Source: Candidatus Omnitrophota bacterium (GTDB taxonomy: Bacteria > Omnitrophota > Gorgyraeia > B26-G9). Taken from it: 42,557 nt of DNA. The stretch's first letter is position 1. Each line of letters opens with the position of its first letter. Under the pieces are notes generated by a model. It was not told the DNA's origin, ran no database searches, and saw only the letters and a list, made by a program, of their open reading frames with translations. The DNA lies in assembly GCA_018817585.1 (NCBI GenBank), contig JAHITE010000020.1, forward strand, positions 1 through 42,557. The letters are read 5' to 3'. A program made the position numbers and the translations under genes. This document shows, one piece after another, positions 1 through 6,323 of this stretch.

Positions 1-507
1 CCGGAAGTGGTACTGACTTCGGAAGATGATGGATTTAGTCAGCAGGTACAGCTTATGATCAATTGGCTTGATTTGATGTTGCAGATGGATAACTTTAGCC
101 TATTGTCCGAAGAGGAACAGTCTTTTGTTAATCAGATAAAACAAGAGTTGGATGCGGTACTGCTTTCTCTTGAATCGACGGATACGCAGTATATTATTAT
201 AGAGGGCACGGTAACGCAGCTAAATTCCAAGGAGGTTTTGATTAGTACCGCGGAAGGAAATTTTAAAATAACTTCTGATCCTGTAAGTAGTATCTTGAAA
301 GTGCTTCCTACTGATAGTCAACCCATGAAGTTGAAGGTAACCGGAATGAAGATTCCGCGCCGTTCTCATTCCATACAAAAGGAAGAGGTTCATGTTCCTG
401 TGATAAAACAGGATGTGTTGCCGGTGGTTTTGCAGGTTGGAGAAGGCGGGATTATGAAAAGCGTATTAGCCGTAGAAAAGGGTATGATGATTTTTCAATC
501 AATTTAA
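1..507 (+). CDS. 3' part of a gene of unknown function, product ending in -FQSI
   Basis: The reading frame is open to the first base of the window, so the gene is cut by the left edge; the GTG at position 7 is probably an internal codon, not a start. I do not recognise the product. About 169 residues are visible: a helical acidic stretch, then a beta-rich part (about residues 60-115 of the visible portion, with strands such as IIIEGTVTQL and EVLISTAEG) that could be a small barrel, then an LPVVLQVGEGG segment. The last five residues are IFQSI. This matches the C-terminal pattern h-x-[QST]-[AS]-I seen on a set of exported proteins in the second half of the window, so it is probably a member of that set, but its N-terminus is out of view. 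A hairpin terminator follows the stop codon. Confidence 0.65.
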   Translation, partial: PEVVLTSEDDGFSQQVQLMINWLDLMLQMDNFSLLSEEEQSFVNQIKQELDAVLLSLESTDTQYIIIEGTVTQLNSKEVLISTAEGNFKITSDPVSSILKVLPTDSQPMKLKVTGMKIPRRSHSIQKEEVHVPVIKQDVLPVVLQVGEGGIMKSVLAVEKGMMIFQSI

Positions 508-531
508 TCGCTGCGGTTTATTTTTATCCGG

Positions 532-570
532 AGGCCTTCCTGAAAACCGGGAAGGCCTTCTCTATTTGTT
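532..570 (+). terminator. Rho-independent terminator after the first gene
   Basis: AGGCCTTCC at 532-540 pairs with GGAAGGCCT at 550-558 around a 9-base loop, followed by a T-rich stretch (TCTATTTGTTTT). It lies 25 bases after the stop codon of the partial gene. From here to 843 I see no gene and no other clear signal apart from a GGACAGTA direct repeat near 813-830. Confidence 0.7.
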
Positions 571-843
571 TTGCCTTCCCGGAATTGACATAATACGAGG
601 GGATGTTATAACTCCAAAGAAAAGGTCAAATCAGGAGTGGGGAGGGGAGCCGGTTTGGTTTGCGAGATCGACAAATGTATGCTCTAAAAAATATCTTTTT
701 TATAATTCACTTTTAAATATTTATTTTAAGCGAGTGTAATAAAAAAGATGATGTTTCTATTGTGTTTATCTCAATTATTATGTATTTTGATGAATTATAA
801 CCCCTTTGAAATGGACAGTATAGGACAGTAATATACTGGGTTC

Positions 844-872
844 TTGACGGATTTAATAGGATAGTGTAAATT
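844..872 (+). promoter_or_regulatory. Candidate sigma70-type promoter upstream of the PEP-CTERM gene
   Basis: TTGACG at 844-849 and TAAATT at 867-872 are separated by 17 bases. It sits about 50 bases before a short ORF with a good ribosome binding site and 145 bases before the PEP-CTERM gene. The -10 match is imperfect, so this is a reasonable guess only. Confidence 0.4.
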
Positions 873-921
873 TTAAAAGTAATAAAATTTCTAATAATAT
901 AAACTTAAGTGAGGAAGGTAG

Positions 922-1002
922 ATGAAAAATGATTTAAATGAATTAATAAAAAGAAATTTGTTAGAAAATATAAACATATGTTGTCTTTGTAATTTAAGTT
1001 AA
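922..1002 (+). CDS. Possible 26-aa leader peptide upstream of the PEP-CTERM gene
   Basis: A 26-codon ORF starts with ATG at 922, three bases after a strong ribosome binding site (GAGGAAGG, 911-918), and stops at 1002, only 14 bases before the next start. The peptide is asparagine- and leucine-rich and ends with a cysteine-containing tail (CCLCNLS). It could be a translated leader that couples translation of the downstream surface protein, or a chance ORF; the strong ribosome binding site is the only real support. Confidence 0.35.
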   Translation: MKNDLNELIKRNLLENINICCLCNLS

Positions 1003-1016
1003 CAAAGGAGAGTGGG

Positions 1017-1658
1017 ATGAATAGAAAATCTGTATTTATTTTGGCAATTATTGTTTTGGTTTTAGGATTAAATGTGCGGGATTCTAAGTCTCAAACTATT
1101 ATAGAAAACGGTGGATTTGAAGCCGGAAATATAACTGGTTGGGCGAGTTATCATTCATTGACTAGTGTTGTTACTAGTGCCAATATCGAGGGGAATTTAT
1201 TCGCACCTGTAGAAGGAAATTATTTTAACCTTATGCGGCCAAGTAATGGTGGTGATTCTATTTTACAGCAGGATTTTTATTTGAATGCTGGAGATGTTTT
1301 AGAAGGGTGGGCGGCTTTTTATAGTGCGGATCAGATGCCTTTTAATGATTACGCTACGATGTCTATTTACAATAGCCATGGGATTGCTGGTCAGTGGTAT
1401 CGTTCTATACATAATGGTGATAGCAATACTGGTTGGGAGTTTTGGAGTTATTCTGCACCGCAAGCCGATACTTATCGTCTAAGACTAATTACCTGTAACG
1501 GGTATTGGGCAGGAACAGATACTATTGATGTCTATGGTATGTTTGATGGAATAAGAGTTATTGAGCATGACAATAGCAACTCGGTGCCAGAGCCGGCAAC
1601 ATTGTTATTATTTGGTCCAGCATTATTAGGCTTACTTGGATTTAAGAAAAAAAGCTAA
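1017..1658 (+). CDS. PEP-CTERM sorting domain surface protein
   Basis: The 213-aa product has an N-terminal signal peptide (about residues 1-25, ending near DSKSQ). A beta-rich body follows, beginning with a pattern like carbohydrate-binding jelly-roll domains (NGGFEAGNITGWASY). The C-terminus is a textbook PEP-CTERM tail: VPEPAT at about residues 190-195, a hydrophobic helix (LLLFGPALLGLLGF) and a basic KKKS end. In known systems such tails are recognised by an exosortase/EpsH transpeptidase, which processes proteins for export to the surface or an extracellular matrix. No exosortase is encoded in this window. A ribosome binding site (AAAGGAG, 1003-1009) precedes the ATG and a strong hairpin terminator follows the stop. 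Confidence 0.9.
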   Translation: MNRKSVFILAIIVLVLGLNVRDSKSQTIIENGGFEAGNITGWASYHSLTSVVTSANIEGNLFAPVEGNYFNLMRPSNGGDSILQQDFYLNAGDVLEGWAAFYSADQMPFNDYATMSIYNSHGIAGQWYRSIHNGDSNTGWEFWSYSAPQADTYRLRLITCNGYWAGTDTIDVYGMFDGIRVIEHDNSNSVPEPATLLLFGPALLGLLGFKKKS

Positions 1659-1682
1659 AACTTTACTTATATAGAAAAACTT

Positions 1683-1710
1683 AAGGGATAGTCAAATGAC
1701 TATCCCTTTT
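1683..1710 (+). terminator. Rho-independent terminator after the PEP-CTERM gene
   Basis: AAGGGATAGTC (1683-1693) and GACTATCCCTT (1698-1708) form a perfect 11-bp stem with an AAAT loop, ending in a T run. An ATG inside this hairpin (1696) opens a frame leading into the next gene, but the hairpin argues against that being its start. Confidence 0.9.
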
Positions 1711-1860
1711 TATGTAACTACCTGTGAAAAAAATGACGGCCAAAGAAAAAATAGACTGTTTTTTTATAGAATGTTTTTGATTATTGAGTTAAAACATGCT
1801 AAACTAATACTAAGAATAGAAGTTTGTTTATTAATTGCTAGAATTAGAAAGGATGGTATA

Positions 1861-2079
1861 ATGGCTTGCCCGATAAAAGAAACGTGTACATTTTTTAATA
1901 ATCAAATGCGCATATCGAAAGAAAGACAAGCATTGATGAAAAATCGTTTATGTTTTAGTTTCTATTCGGAATGTGCTCGTATGAAAGTATATCTTCATTT
2001 TAAAAACGAGCATAAAGTTCCTGCAAGTTTATACCCAAATGATTTTAATGGAGCTGATATTATAATTAAGCAAAAATAA
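1861..2079 (+). CDS. 72-aa Cys-rich small protein (C-x4-C-x-FF family)
   Basis: I chose ATG 1861 rather than an in-frame ATG at 1696, which lies inside a terminator hairpin; AAAGG at about 1848-1852 precedes 1861. The product begins MACPIKETCTFF and has four cysteines arranged C-x4-C-x-FF ... C-x6-C-[A]-R, suggesting a small metal- or disulfide-stabilised fold. It resembles the protein at 36539-36742 in this window (CESIEKCGFF ... YC ... C-K-R), so the two are probably paralogs. I recall similar short proteins as conserved hypotheticals in other bacteria, but no function is known to me. It has no signal peptide. Confidence 0.65.
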   Translation: MACPIKETCTFFNNQMRISKERQALMKNRLCFSFYSECARMKVYLHFKNEHKVPASLYPNDFNGADIIIKQK

Positions 2080-2211
2080 AAGAAGTGATTGCCTCTGAAA
2101 ATTAATTAGCCTAGAGCAACTTCATTAGCTAACCATACCATTATTAACAGCTCTATGAGCGGCAAGCGGATTATCAGCAGAGTGATTAATTATTTAAGGA
2201 GAAAATTAAAA

Positions 2212-2433
2212 ATGAAATGTCCAATTTGCGGTTCTGAAACAGAAAAAGGGAAATTAGTGGGCGATAGATATGCTTTGAAATGGATGAATGAAAAGAAAAA
2301 ATTATTTCTAGGCCTATGGGCAGTTGGCGGACAAGTCATTGACAGCCGGAAAACAAATTTAACTTTATCCAGACCATTTGTTAATGGTTATAAATGCTTA
2401 AACTGTAAAAAAATTATTTTAGCCATTGAATAA
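2212..2433 (+). CDS. Small zinc-ribbon protein (DUF6487-like)
   Basis: Start ATG 2212 is chosen because AAGGAGA lies just upstream (about 2196-2202); an in-frame ATG at 2155 has no such site. The 73-aa product starts MKCPICGSETEKGKL and ends with YKCLNCKKIIL, giving two CxxC knuckles about 50 residues apart, as in small zinc-ribbon proteins that open with a CPxCG motif. The middle (W-containing, AVGGQVIDS) is beta-like. Its role is unknown. The gene lies 42 bases before the cupin gene on the same strand. Confidence 0.7.
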   Translation: MKCPICGSETEKGKLVGDRYALKWMNEKKKLFLGLWAVGGQVIDSRKTNLTLSRPFVNGYKCLNCKKIILAIE

Positions 2434-2475
2434 AATTGTGGGTTTATATTTAGAAATAATAAAAGGAGGTTTGCA

Positions 2476-2883
2476 ATGGCTAAAAAAACAATCAAAATTG
2501 AACAATTAGAAGAACATAGTGATGATCGGGGAGTAAGTTTTTCACTTCCGCTACAAACTTTTGATTTTATGAAAAAAATCAAAGAAATTCACATGGCCAC
2601 GATTTTACCGGGAGCTGTCCGCGGTAATCATTTACATGAAAAACGAAAAGAATTTATGATGGTGCTGTATACGGATGCCTGGATTTTTGGTTATCAGGAG
2701 AAAAAAGCCGAACAGCCGACATTCAAACATTTTGAAGGAGAATCGGGAATTGTGATTAAGATTGAACCCGGGATTGCCCATGCCTTAAAAAATACCGGAA
2801 ATAAACCGTTGATTCTCGCGTGTTTTTCCAATTTACCGAATGATCTAAAAAATTCTGATATAATCAGAAAAATTGTGTTATAA
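2476..2883 (+). CDS. Cupin-fold protein, sugar-isomerase / capsule-assembly type
   Basis: The 135-aa product is a single cupin barrel. It shows the first metal-binding half-motif in GAVRGNHLHEKRKEFMMVL (two histidines plus a glutamate, about residues 53-72) and the second near IKIEPGIAHALKNTG (one histidine). The layout resembles WxcM/FdtA-type sugar-nucleotide isomerases and the C-terminal cupin of capsule proteins such as CapF. Such proteins act on dTDP- or UDP-linked sugars in the cytoplasm. A strong ribosome binding site (AAAGGAGG, 2462-2469) precedes the ATG. No sugar-nucleotide pathway lies next to it, so the substrate cannot be inferred. Confidence 0.75.
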   Translation: MAKKTIKIEQLEEHSDDRGVSFSLPLQTFDFMKKIKEIHMATILPGAVRGNHLHEKRKEFMMVLYTDAWIFGYQEKKAEQPTFKHFEGESGIVIKIEPGIAHALKNTGNKPLILACFSNLPNDLKNSDIIRKIVL

Positions 2884-2892
2884 TATTTTTCA

Positions 2893-3579
2893 ATGAAAAA
2901 ACATATCGCAATACTCATAATCAGCGCTTTTATACAGGCATTTTTTGCCATAGCTGCTTTCGCGCTTGTCGAAGTCGGCAGCTCGCGTCAGGAAGTTGTT
3001 GCTGCTTTTGGTGAACCATCCGGATCCATGACCAGCGGTAATGAAGAAATTCTTAGTTATCCCGGAGGGATGATTGTGATTGTTGATGGTAAAGTGGACA
3101 GTCTGGATAAGGATTTTAGTCAGCGTTTAGAAATCCGCAAAGAAGAAAATCAATTTAATACCCAGCAGAAAGAAAAAGGACTGGTGCAGCATCAAGGCCA
3201 ATGGGTGACTTTGGATGAAAAGCAAAGCGCTGAATCCCAGAAAAAACTTGGTCAGCCGATAATGGTATTTAACGATGGCGGAGCAGAAATAACTGTTGAT
3301 CAGATTCTTGTGCCTGGAAAAATAACGATTATTGATTTTTATGCTGATTGGTGTCCTCCTTGTAAAAAACTTTCCCCGTTTTTGGAAAAACTCGCTAAAA
3401 GCGACAAAGACGTGTATTTGCGCAAAGTGAATATTATTAAATGGGGAACACCGGTAACTAAACAGTTTTCGATCAACAGTGTTCCTGATGTGCGGGTATT
3501 TGACCGCTATGGCCGGATGGTTGGCAGGCCAACCTATGATTTTAATGAAATTCTTTCCAATGTGCAACGCTCGAAATAG
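2893..3579 (+). CDS. Exported thioredoxin-like protein with N-terminal SmpA/OmlA-like region
   Basis: The 228-aa product has an N-terminal signal peptide or anchor (about residues 1-24). Residues about 25-75 resemble the small SmpA/OmlA-like fold (VEVGSSRQEVVAAFGEPSG, then a beta-hairpin). The C-terminal thioredoxin fold has the active site WCPPC at residues 153-157 and a cis-proline loop (SVPDVRVF) near residues 197-204. It is probably a periplasmic thiol-disulfide reductase or a facilitator of disulfide or cytochrome maturation. It begins 9 bases after the cupin gene; no clear ribosome binding site is visible, and a TATAAT-like sequence lies just before the start (2879-2884). Confidence 0.85.
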   Translation: MKKHIAILIISAFIQAFFAIAAFALVEVGSSRQEVVAAFGEPSGSMTSGNEEILSYPGGMIVIVDGKVDSLDKDFSQRLEIRKEENQFNTQQKEKGLVQHQGQWVTLDEKQSAESQKKLGQPIMVFNDGGAEITVDQILVPGKITIIDFYADWCPPCKKLSPFLEKLAKSDKDVYLRKVNIIKWGTPVTKQFSINSVPDVRVFDRYGRMVGRPTYDFNEILSNVQRSK

Positions 3580-3660
3580 AATTCTACGAAATATCTTTAT
3601 TTAATAATCTACAAGTCAAGTACTTATCCTAATTAATTGAGGTGTTTTATTTGAATTAAT

Positions 3661-3891
3661 GTTATTTTAGCCCGCGATTTAGCTGAACCAGTAAGAAAAA
3701 TCCTTTACCCTGATCAGCCGCTAAGAGAAGCTTTTGATATTTTTGAAAAAAGAGAAATCGAATATTTACCGATTGTGAAAAACGCGAATTCCAAGGAAAT
3801 CGTGGGGATTGTCGAGTATCTGGCTTTGGTTGATTCGGTAAATATCCGGACTCTGGAACGCCAGGAGAGTTTGGATAAAAAACCTAATTAA
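3661..3891 (+). pseudogene. Remnant of a CBS-domain protein (possibly a CLC-type channel tail)
   Basis: In frame from 3661 to the stop at 3891 the translation is a good CBS-domain C-terminal half: ARDLAEPVRKILYPDQPLR, then a helix, EYLPIV, and EIVGIVEYLALV. There is no ATG, GTG or TTG at its beginning, and an in-frame TGA lies just upstream, so only the 3' end of a gene is left. Such domains bind adenine nucleotides and are common at the C-terminus of CLC chloride channels. The intact fluoride channel gene begins about 300 bases downstream, but a link is conjecture. Confidence 0.65.
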
Positions 3892-3931
3892 ACGAACCAG
3901 AAGATAGTTTGGGTTTGAGCGCGGCTTTTAT

Positions 3932-3959
3932 TTTACAAAACAATATTCTGTGATATAAT
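3932..3959 (+). promoter_or_regulatory. Promoter for the 55-aa ORF, possibly leaderless
   Basis: TTTACA (3932-3937) and TATAAT (3954-3959) are separated by 16 bases, a good sigma70-type match. The ATG of the following ORF is at 3968, so transcription would begin at or very near the start codon, giving a leaderless or nearly leaderless mRNA. Confidence 0.55.
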
Positions 3960-3967
3960 TCTTTATT

Positions 3968-4135
3968 ATGAAAGGTCCGAAAAAACCCTCAGAACATGAT
4001 ATCTGGTTTGTGAATAAAATCAGAAAAGATAATTCCTTGAATAAGGTGAATACTCGTCAGCAGCGGATAGTGGACAGAGTCCGCCGCTGGGAAAAATACC
4101 ATGGCCCGATTGACCAGCAGGAGTGGAAATTTTAA
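3968..4135 (+). CDS. Small basic protein, 55 aa, unknown function
   Basis: The ORF encodes a soluble, strongly basic peptide beginning MKGPKKPSEHDIWFVNKIRK and ending QQEWKF, with a helix-forming arginine-rich centre (RQQRIVDRVRRWEKYHG). It has no cysteines and no membrane segment. Gene status rests on the good promoter immediately upstream and the coherent amphipathic composition; no ribosome binding site is present, consistent with leaderless translation. It could bind nucleic acid, judging by charge alone. The crcB gene follows 64 bases later. Confidence 0.5.
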   Translation: MKGPKKPSEHDIWFVNKIRKDNSLNKVNTRQQRIVDRVRRWEKYHGPIDQQEWKF

Positions 4136-4199
4136 TAAGTAAGTTATTGTTTGTTTTTATCTGATAACTTCTAATAAAAAATAACGGAGAAATTAGTTC

Positions 4200-4586
4200 A
4201 TGCTCAGGTATCTTTATATCGGGATAGGCGGCGCAGCCGGAGCATTGTTGCGTTATTGGATTTCCGGTTTGATTCAGCGCTTTCTTAATGGGGGGTTTCC
4301 CTGGGGCACCCTAAGCGTTAATTTAATAGGGGCATTGATAATCGGATTCCTCTGGGGCGCTTTTGAGTCAGTAATTGTTTCCCAAAATATTAAACTCTTC
4401 TGTTTTATCGGGGTACTTGGTTCCTTTACGACATTTTCAACTTTTTCTATTGAGAACTTTCATTTATTACGAGATGGTGAGTATAATTTTTTCGCGATAA
4501 ATGTTTTGGCAAGTTTTTTACTTGGGATGATACTTGTTTTTGCCGGATATTTTTTAAGTCGTTACATATTTGACGCGGTGCGTTAA
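4200..4586 (+). CDS. crcB: Fluoride ion channel CrcB/FluC
   Basis: The 128-aa product has four membrane segments and the FluC signatures: GGAAGALLRYWISG (residues 9-22), GTLSVNLIGALIIGF (about 36-50) and GVLGSFTTFSTFSIE (about 72-86). The last carries the TTFSTF motif that lines the pore and the central sodium site in characterised FluC channels. The protein works as a dual-topology dimer in the inner membrane and lets toxic cytoplasmic fluoride leak out. A ribosome binding site (GGAGA) precedes the ATG. The gene is followed 12 bases later by a DUF190 gene, a common pairing. I saw no fluoride riboswitch in the leader. Confidence 0.92.
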   Translation: MLRYLYIGIGGAAGALLRYWISGLIQRFLNGGFPWGTLSVNLIGALIIGFLWGAFESVIVSQNIKLFCFIGVLGSFTTFSTFSIENFHLLRDGEYNFFAINVLASFLLGMILVFAGYFLSRYIFDAVR

Positions 4587-4598
4587 GAGGGTGGATAA

Positions 4599-4940
4599 AT
4601 GATAAAATTACCTGAAGAAGGAATGCTGTTAAGAATCTTTATTGGGGAGTCAGATAAATACAAAGGAAAGCCGCTTTATGAACAAATAGTCTTTCAGGCC
4701 AGAGAATTACAGCTCGCGGGAGCAACTGTGATTCGTGGAATCATGGGCTTTGGGGCTGATAGTCGTATGCACTCTGCTAAGATATTGCGAATATCCGAAG
4801 ACTTGCCAGTGATTATTGAAATTGTAGATACAGAAGAGAATATAAATAAACTATTGCCTTTCCTTGATCAGACGGTAGAAGAGGGGCTGATTACAATTGA
4901 AAAGGTAAGGGTAATTAAGTATAGACATAGTCATTCTTAA
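4599..4940 (+). CDS. DUF190 family protein, PII-like, partner of CrcB
   Basis: The 113-aa product matches DUF190: MLLRIFIGESDKYKGKPLYE at the N-terminus, then the GATVIRGIMGFGADSRMHS block and a VIIEIVDTEENI strand-helix. The fold is of the PII signal-protein type, a small trimeric ferredoxin-like fold. The close spacing to crcB (12 bases, GAGGG ribosome binding site) suggests translation from one mRNA and a regulatory or accessory role in fluoride export; the biochemical function of DUF190 is not established. Confidence 0.88.
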   Translation: MIKLPEEGMLLRIFIGESDKYKGKPLYEQIVFQARELQLAGATVIRGIMGFGADSRMHSAKILRISEDLPVIIEIVDTEENINKLLPFLDQTVEEGLITIEKVRVIKYRHSHS

Positions 4941-5042
4941 GTATTTAGATAATAATTCCGATGTTTAGCTTATTGCTTTAAAAACAAGCCTAGATTTATC
5001 TCCTACCATAAATTAAAATCCTGCCCCCACTAAAAAAGAAAC

Positions 5043-5071
5043 TTCACTTTAGGTGTTAAATATGCTAAAAT
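5043..5071 (+). promoter_or_regulatory. Candidate promoter for the 5122-6210 pair
   Basis: TTCACT (5043-5048) and TAAAAT (5066-5071) are separated by 17 bases, about 50 bases upstream of the ATG at 5122. The -35 box is weak. Confidence 0.4.
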
Positions 5072-5121
5072 CATAATAATTCATTGAATTTGAGCAAACA
5101 GCGACAAGCTAAAAGGTAATT

Positions 5122-5703
5122 ATGTATAAAAAAGAAAAACTAGTTTTGGCGGTAATCGCGATTATTATCAGCGGTACGGTCATAATTACCAGTTTTGTTT
5201 TTGGGATAATTCAGATTGCTCACAGCAGATATGATGATGTCTATACTTTTACCATTAAATTAACCGGGCAGAAAAAAGATTTGGCTTGCGGTAACTTTAT
5301 TGCCGCGCAAAATGAACATCTTTCTTTTTGGTTAAAAATACCTGATCGGCGGATTGAGAACAAAGATTTTCAATTAAGTGTTAATATCACTGATAATAAT
5401 AAAGCAATTGATACAACCTGGAAAAATGATTTTCGCTTTGGGTCATGGCGCAATGGCACAGAACAAGGGCAGTATTATCATTTAGGAACTTATGATTTTA
5501 AAAGCAATTTTAATGGAACAGTTTGTTATAAAACCAGCGGCAGTTGGATTGCTCCTTATAATGGAGCACTGGTGATTCTCCGAAGAGCGCGATTTAAAAT
5601 GCCTTGGCGTGATTTAAAATTTTTTAGTTTTGGACTGCTTTTATTTGCTTTAGGCTTAAAAACATTTTTAAAAACAAAAAATTCACGGATTGATTTAGAT
5701 TAG
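5122..5703 (+). CDS. Membrane protein with two TM segments and an extracytoplasmic domain, unknown
   Basis: The 193-aa product has a TM helix at about residues 8-30, an approximately 120-residue soluble domain, and a second TM helix near residues 166-183 followed by a basic tail. The soluble domain is beta-rich (FWLKIPDRR, FQLSVNITDNN, YYHLGTYDFKSNFNGTVCY) and contains two cysteines that could form a disulfide. This layout suggests an outward-facing beta-sandwich held by both ends in the membrane. I do not recognise the family. AAAAGG precedes the ATG. Its stop codon directly abuts the ATG of the HPP gene, so the two are almost certainly co-translated. Confidence 0.75.
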   Translation: MYKKEKLVLAVIAIIISGTVIITSFVFGIIQIAHSRYDDVYTFTIKLTGQKKDLACGNFIAAQNEHLSFWLKIPDRRIENKDFQLSVNITDNNKAIDTTWKNDFRFGSWRNGTEQGQYYHLGTYDFKSNFNGTVCYKTSGSWIAPYNGALVILRRARFKMPWRDLKFFSFGLLLFALGLKTFLKTKNSRIDLD

Positions 5704-6210
5704 ATGCTAAAAATCTTAGACGAAAAATTTAAAACCAATAAACTCGGATTTTTACTGCAAAGCTTATTAGCAACAGCAGTAGTGTTTGTTATTCTTTTAG
5801 TGCTTGATCCTGTTTCCAATTCAGCGGTTATCGCGAGTTTGGGCGCAAGTTCGTTTATCGCGTTTACAATGCCCCATGCTAAAGAATCAAGCTTTCGTTG
5901 TCTGGTTGGCGGATACCTGATTGGGGTCATTATCGGAAATTTGTGCTATTTTATCTCTATTTCGGGATTGGTGGAGAATATTTACTTTTTAGATAAACAT
6001 TCAGCAGTTATCTTTTGCGCGATTGCTGTGGGATTGTCTATATTTCTAATGGTAATCACCAATACCGAACATCCTCCGGCAGCAGGCATGGCTTTAGCTT
6101 TATTTTTAAATCAAGCTGGTTTAAGAGCAATTATAGTTGTGCTGGCGGGAATTACCAGCTTAGTTATTATAAAAACCTGGCTAAGGCCGTATCTAAAGAA
6201 TTTAGTTTGA
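5704..6210 (+). CDS. HPP family integral membrane protein
   Basis: The 168-aa product has about four to five hydrophobic segments and carries the family hallmark HPPAAG, in NTEHPPAAGMALAL (about residues 120-133), along with the SLGASSFIAFTMPHA block (about 45-60). HPP proteins sit in the inner membrane; some family members have been linked to nitrite transport, but in bacteria the substrate is mostly unknown. The ATG follows the preceding stop codon with no gap. Confidence 0.85.
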   Translation: MLKILDEKFKTNKLGFLLQSLLATAVVFVILLVLDPVSNSAVIASLGASSFIAFTMPHAKESSFRCLVGGYLIGVIIGNLCYFISISGLVENIYFLDKHSAVIFCAIAVGLSIFLMVITNTEHPPAAGMALALFLNQAGLRAIIVVLAGITSLVIIKTWLRPYLKNLV

Positions 6211-6239
6211 GCTAATTTCAAAAAAGACAAGGATAGTAT

Positions 6240-6248
6240 GGGGGGGGG
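6240..6248 (+). repeat. Nine-base G tract just after a start codon, candidate slippage site
   Basis: An ATG at 6238-6240, preceded by AAGGATAG, runs straight into a tract of nine G (including its own G). In the register shown, this ATG reads into the wrong frame. The frame of the downstream MEMO/AMMECR1 gene is open from 6237 and would join this ATG if the tract were one G longer (or two shorter). The joined product would gain a lipoprotein-type leader (LWLRGVVIGGLVFNYLLI followed by the lipobox LISC). So this is either a phase-variable tract or an assembly or sequencing error. Confidence 0.6.
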
Positions 6249-6323
6249 AGATTCGCGATTTTTAATGATAAACTTGGTTTATGGCTACGCGGTGTAGTTA
6301 TTGGTGGATTAGTTTTTAATTAT

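Noticed and set aside
748..831. 27-codon ORF (MMFLLCLSQLL...) before the PEP-CTERM promoter
   Set aside because: No ribosome binding site, and it overlaps the GGACAGTA repeat; hydrophobic start but nothing else supports it.
1696..1860. Extended N-terminus of the 72-aa Cys-rich protein
   Set aside because: The ATG at 1696 lies inside the loop of a strong terminator hairpin, and the 55 extra residues look like translated spacer; ATG 1861 has a ribosome binding site.
4136..4199. Fluoride riboswitch before crcB
   Set aside because: The short leader lacks the GGCGAUG-type core and pseudoknot-forming segments that I know for the crcB motif.
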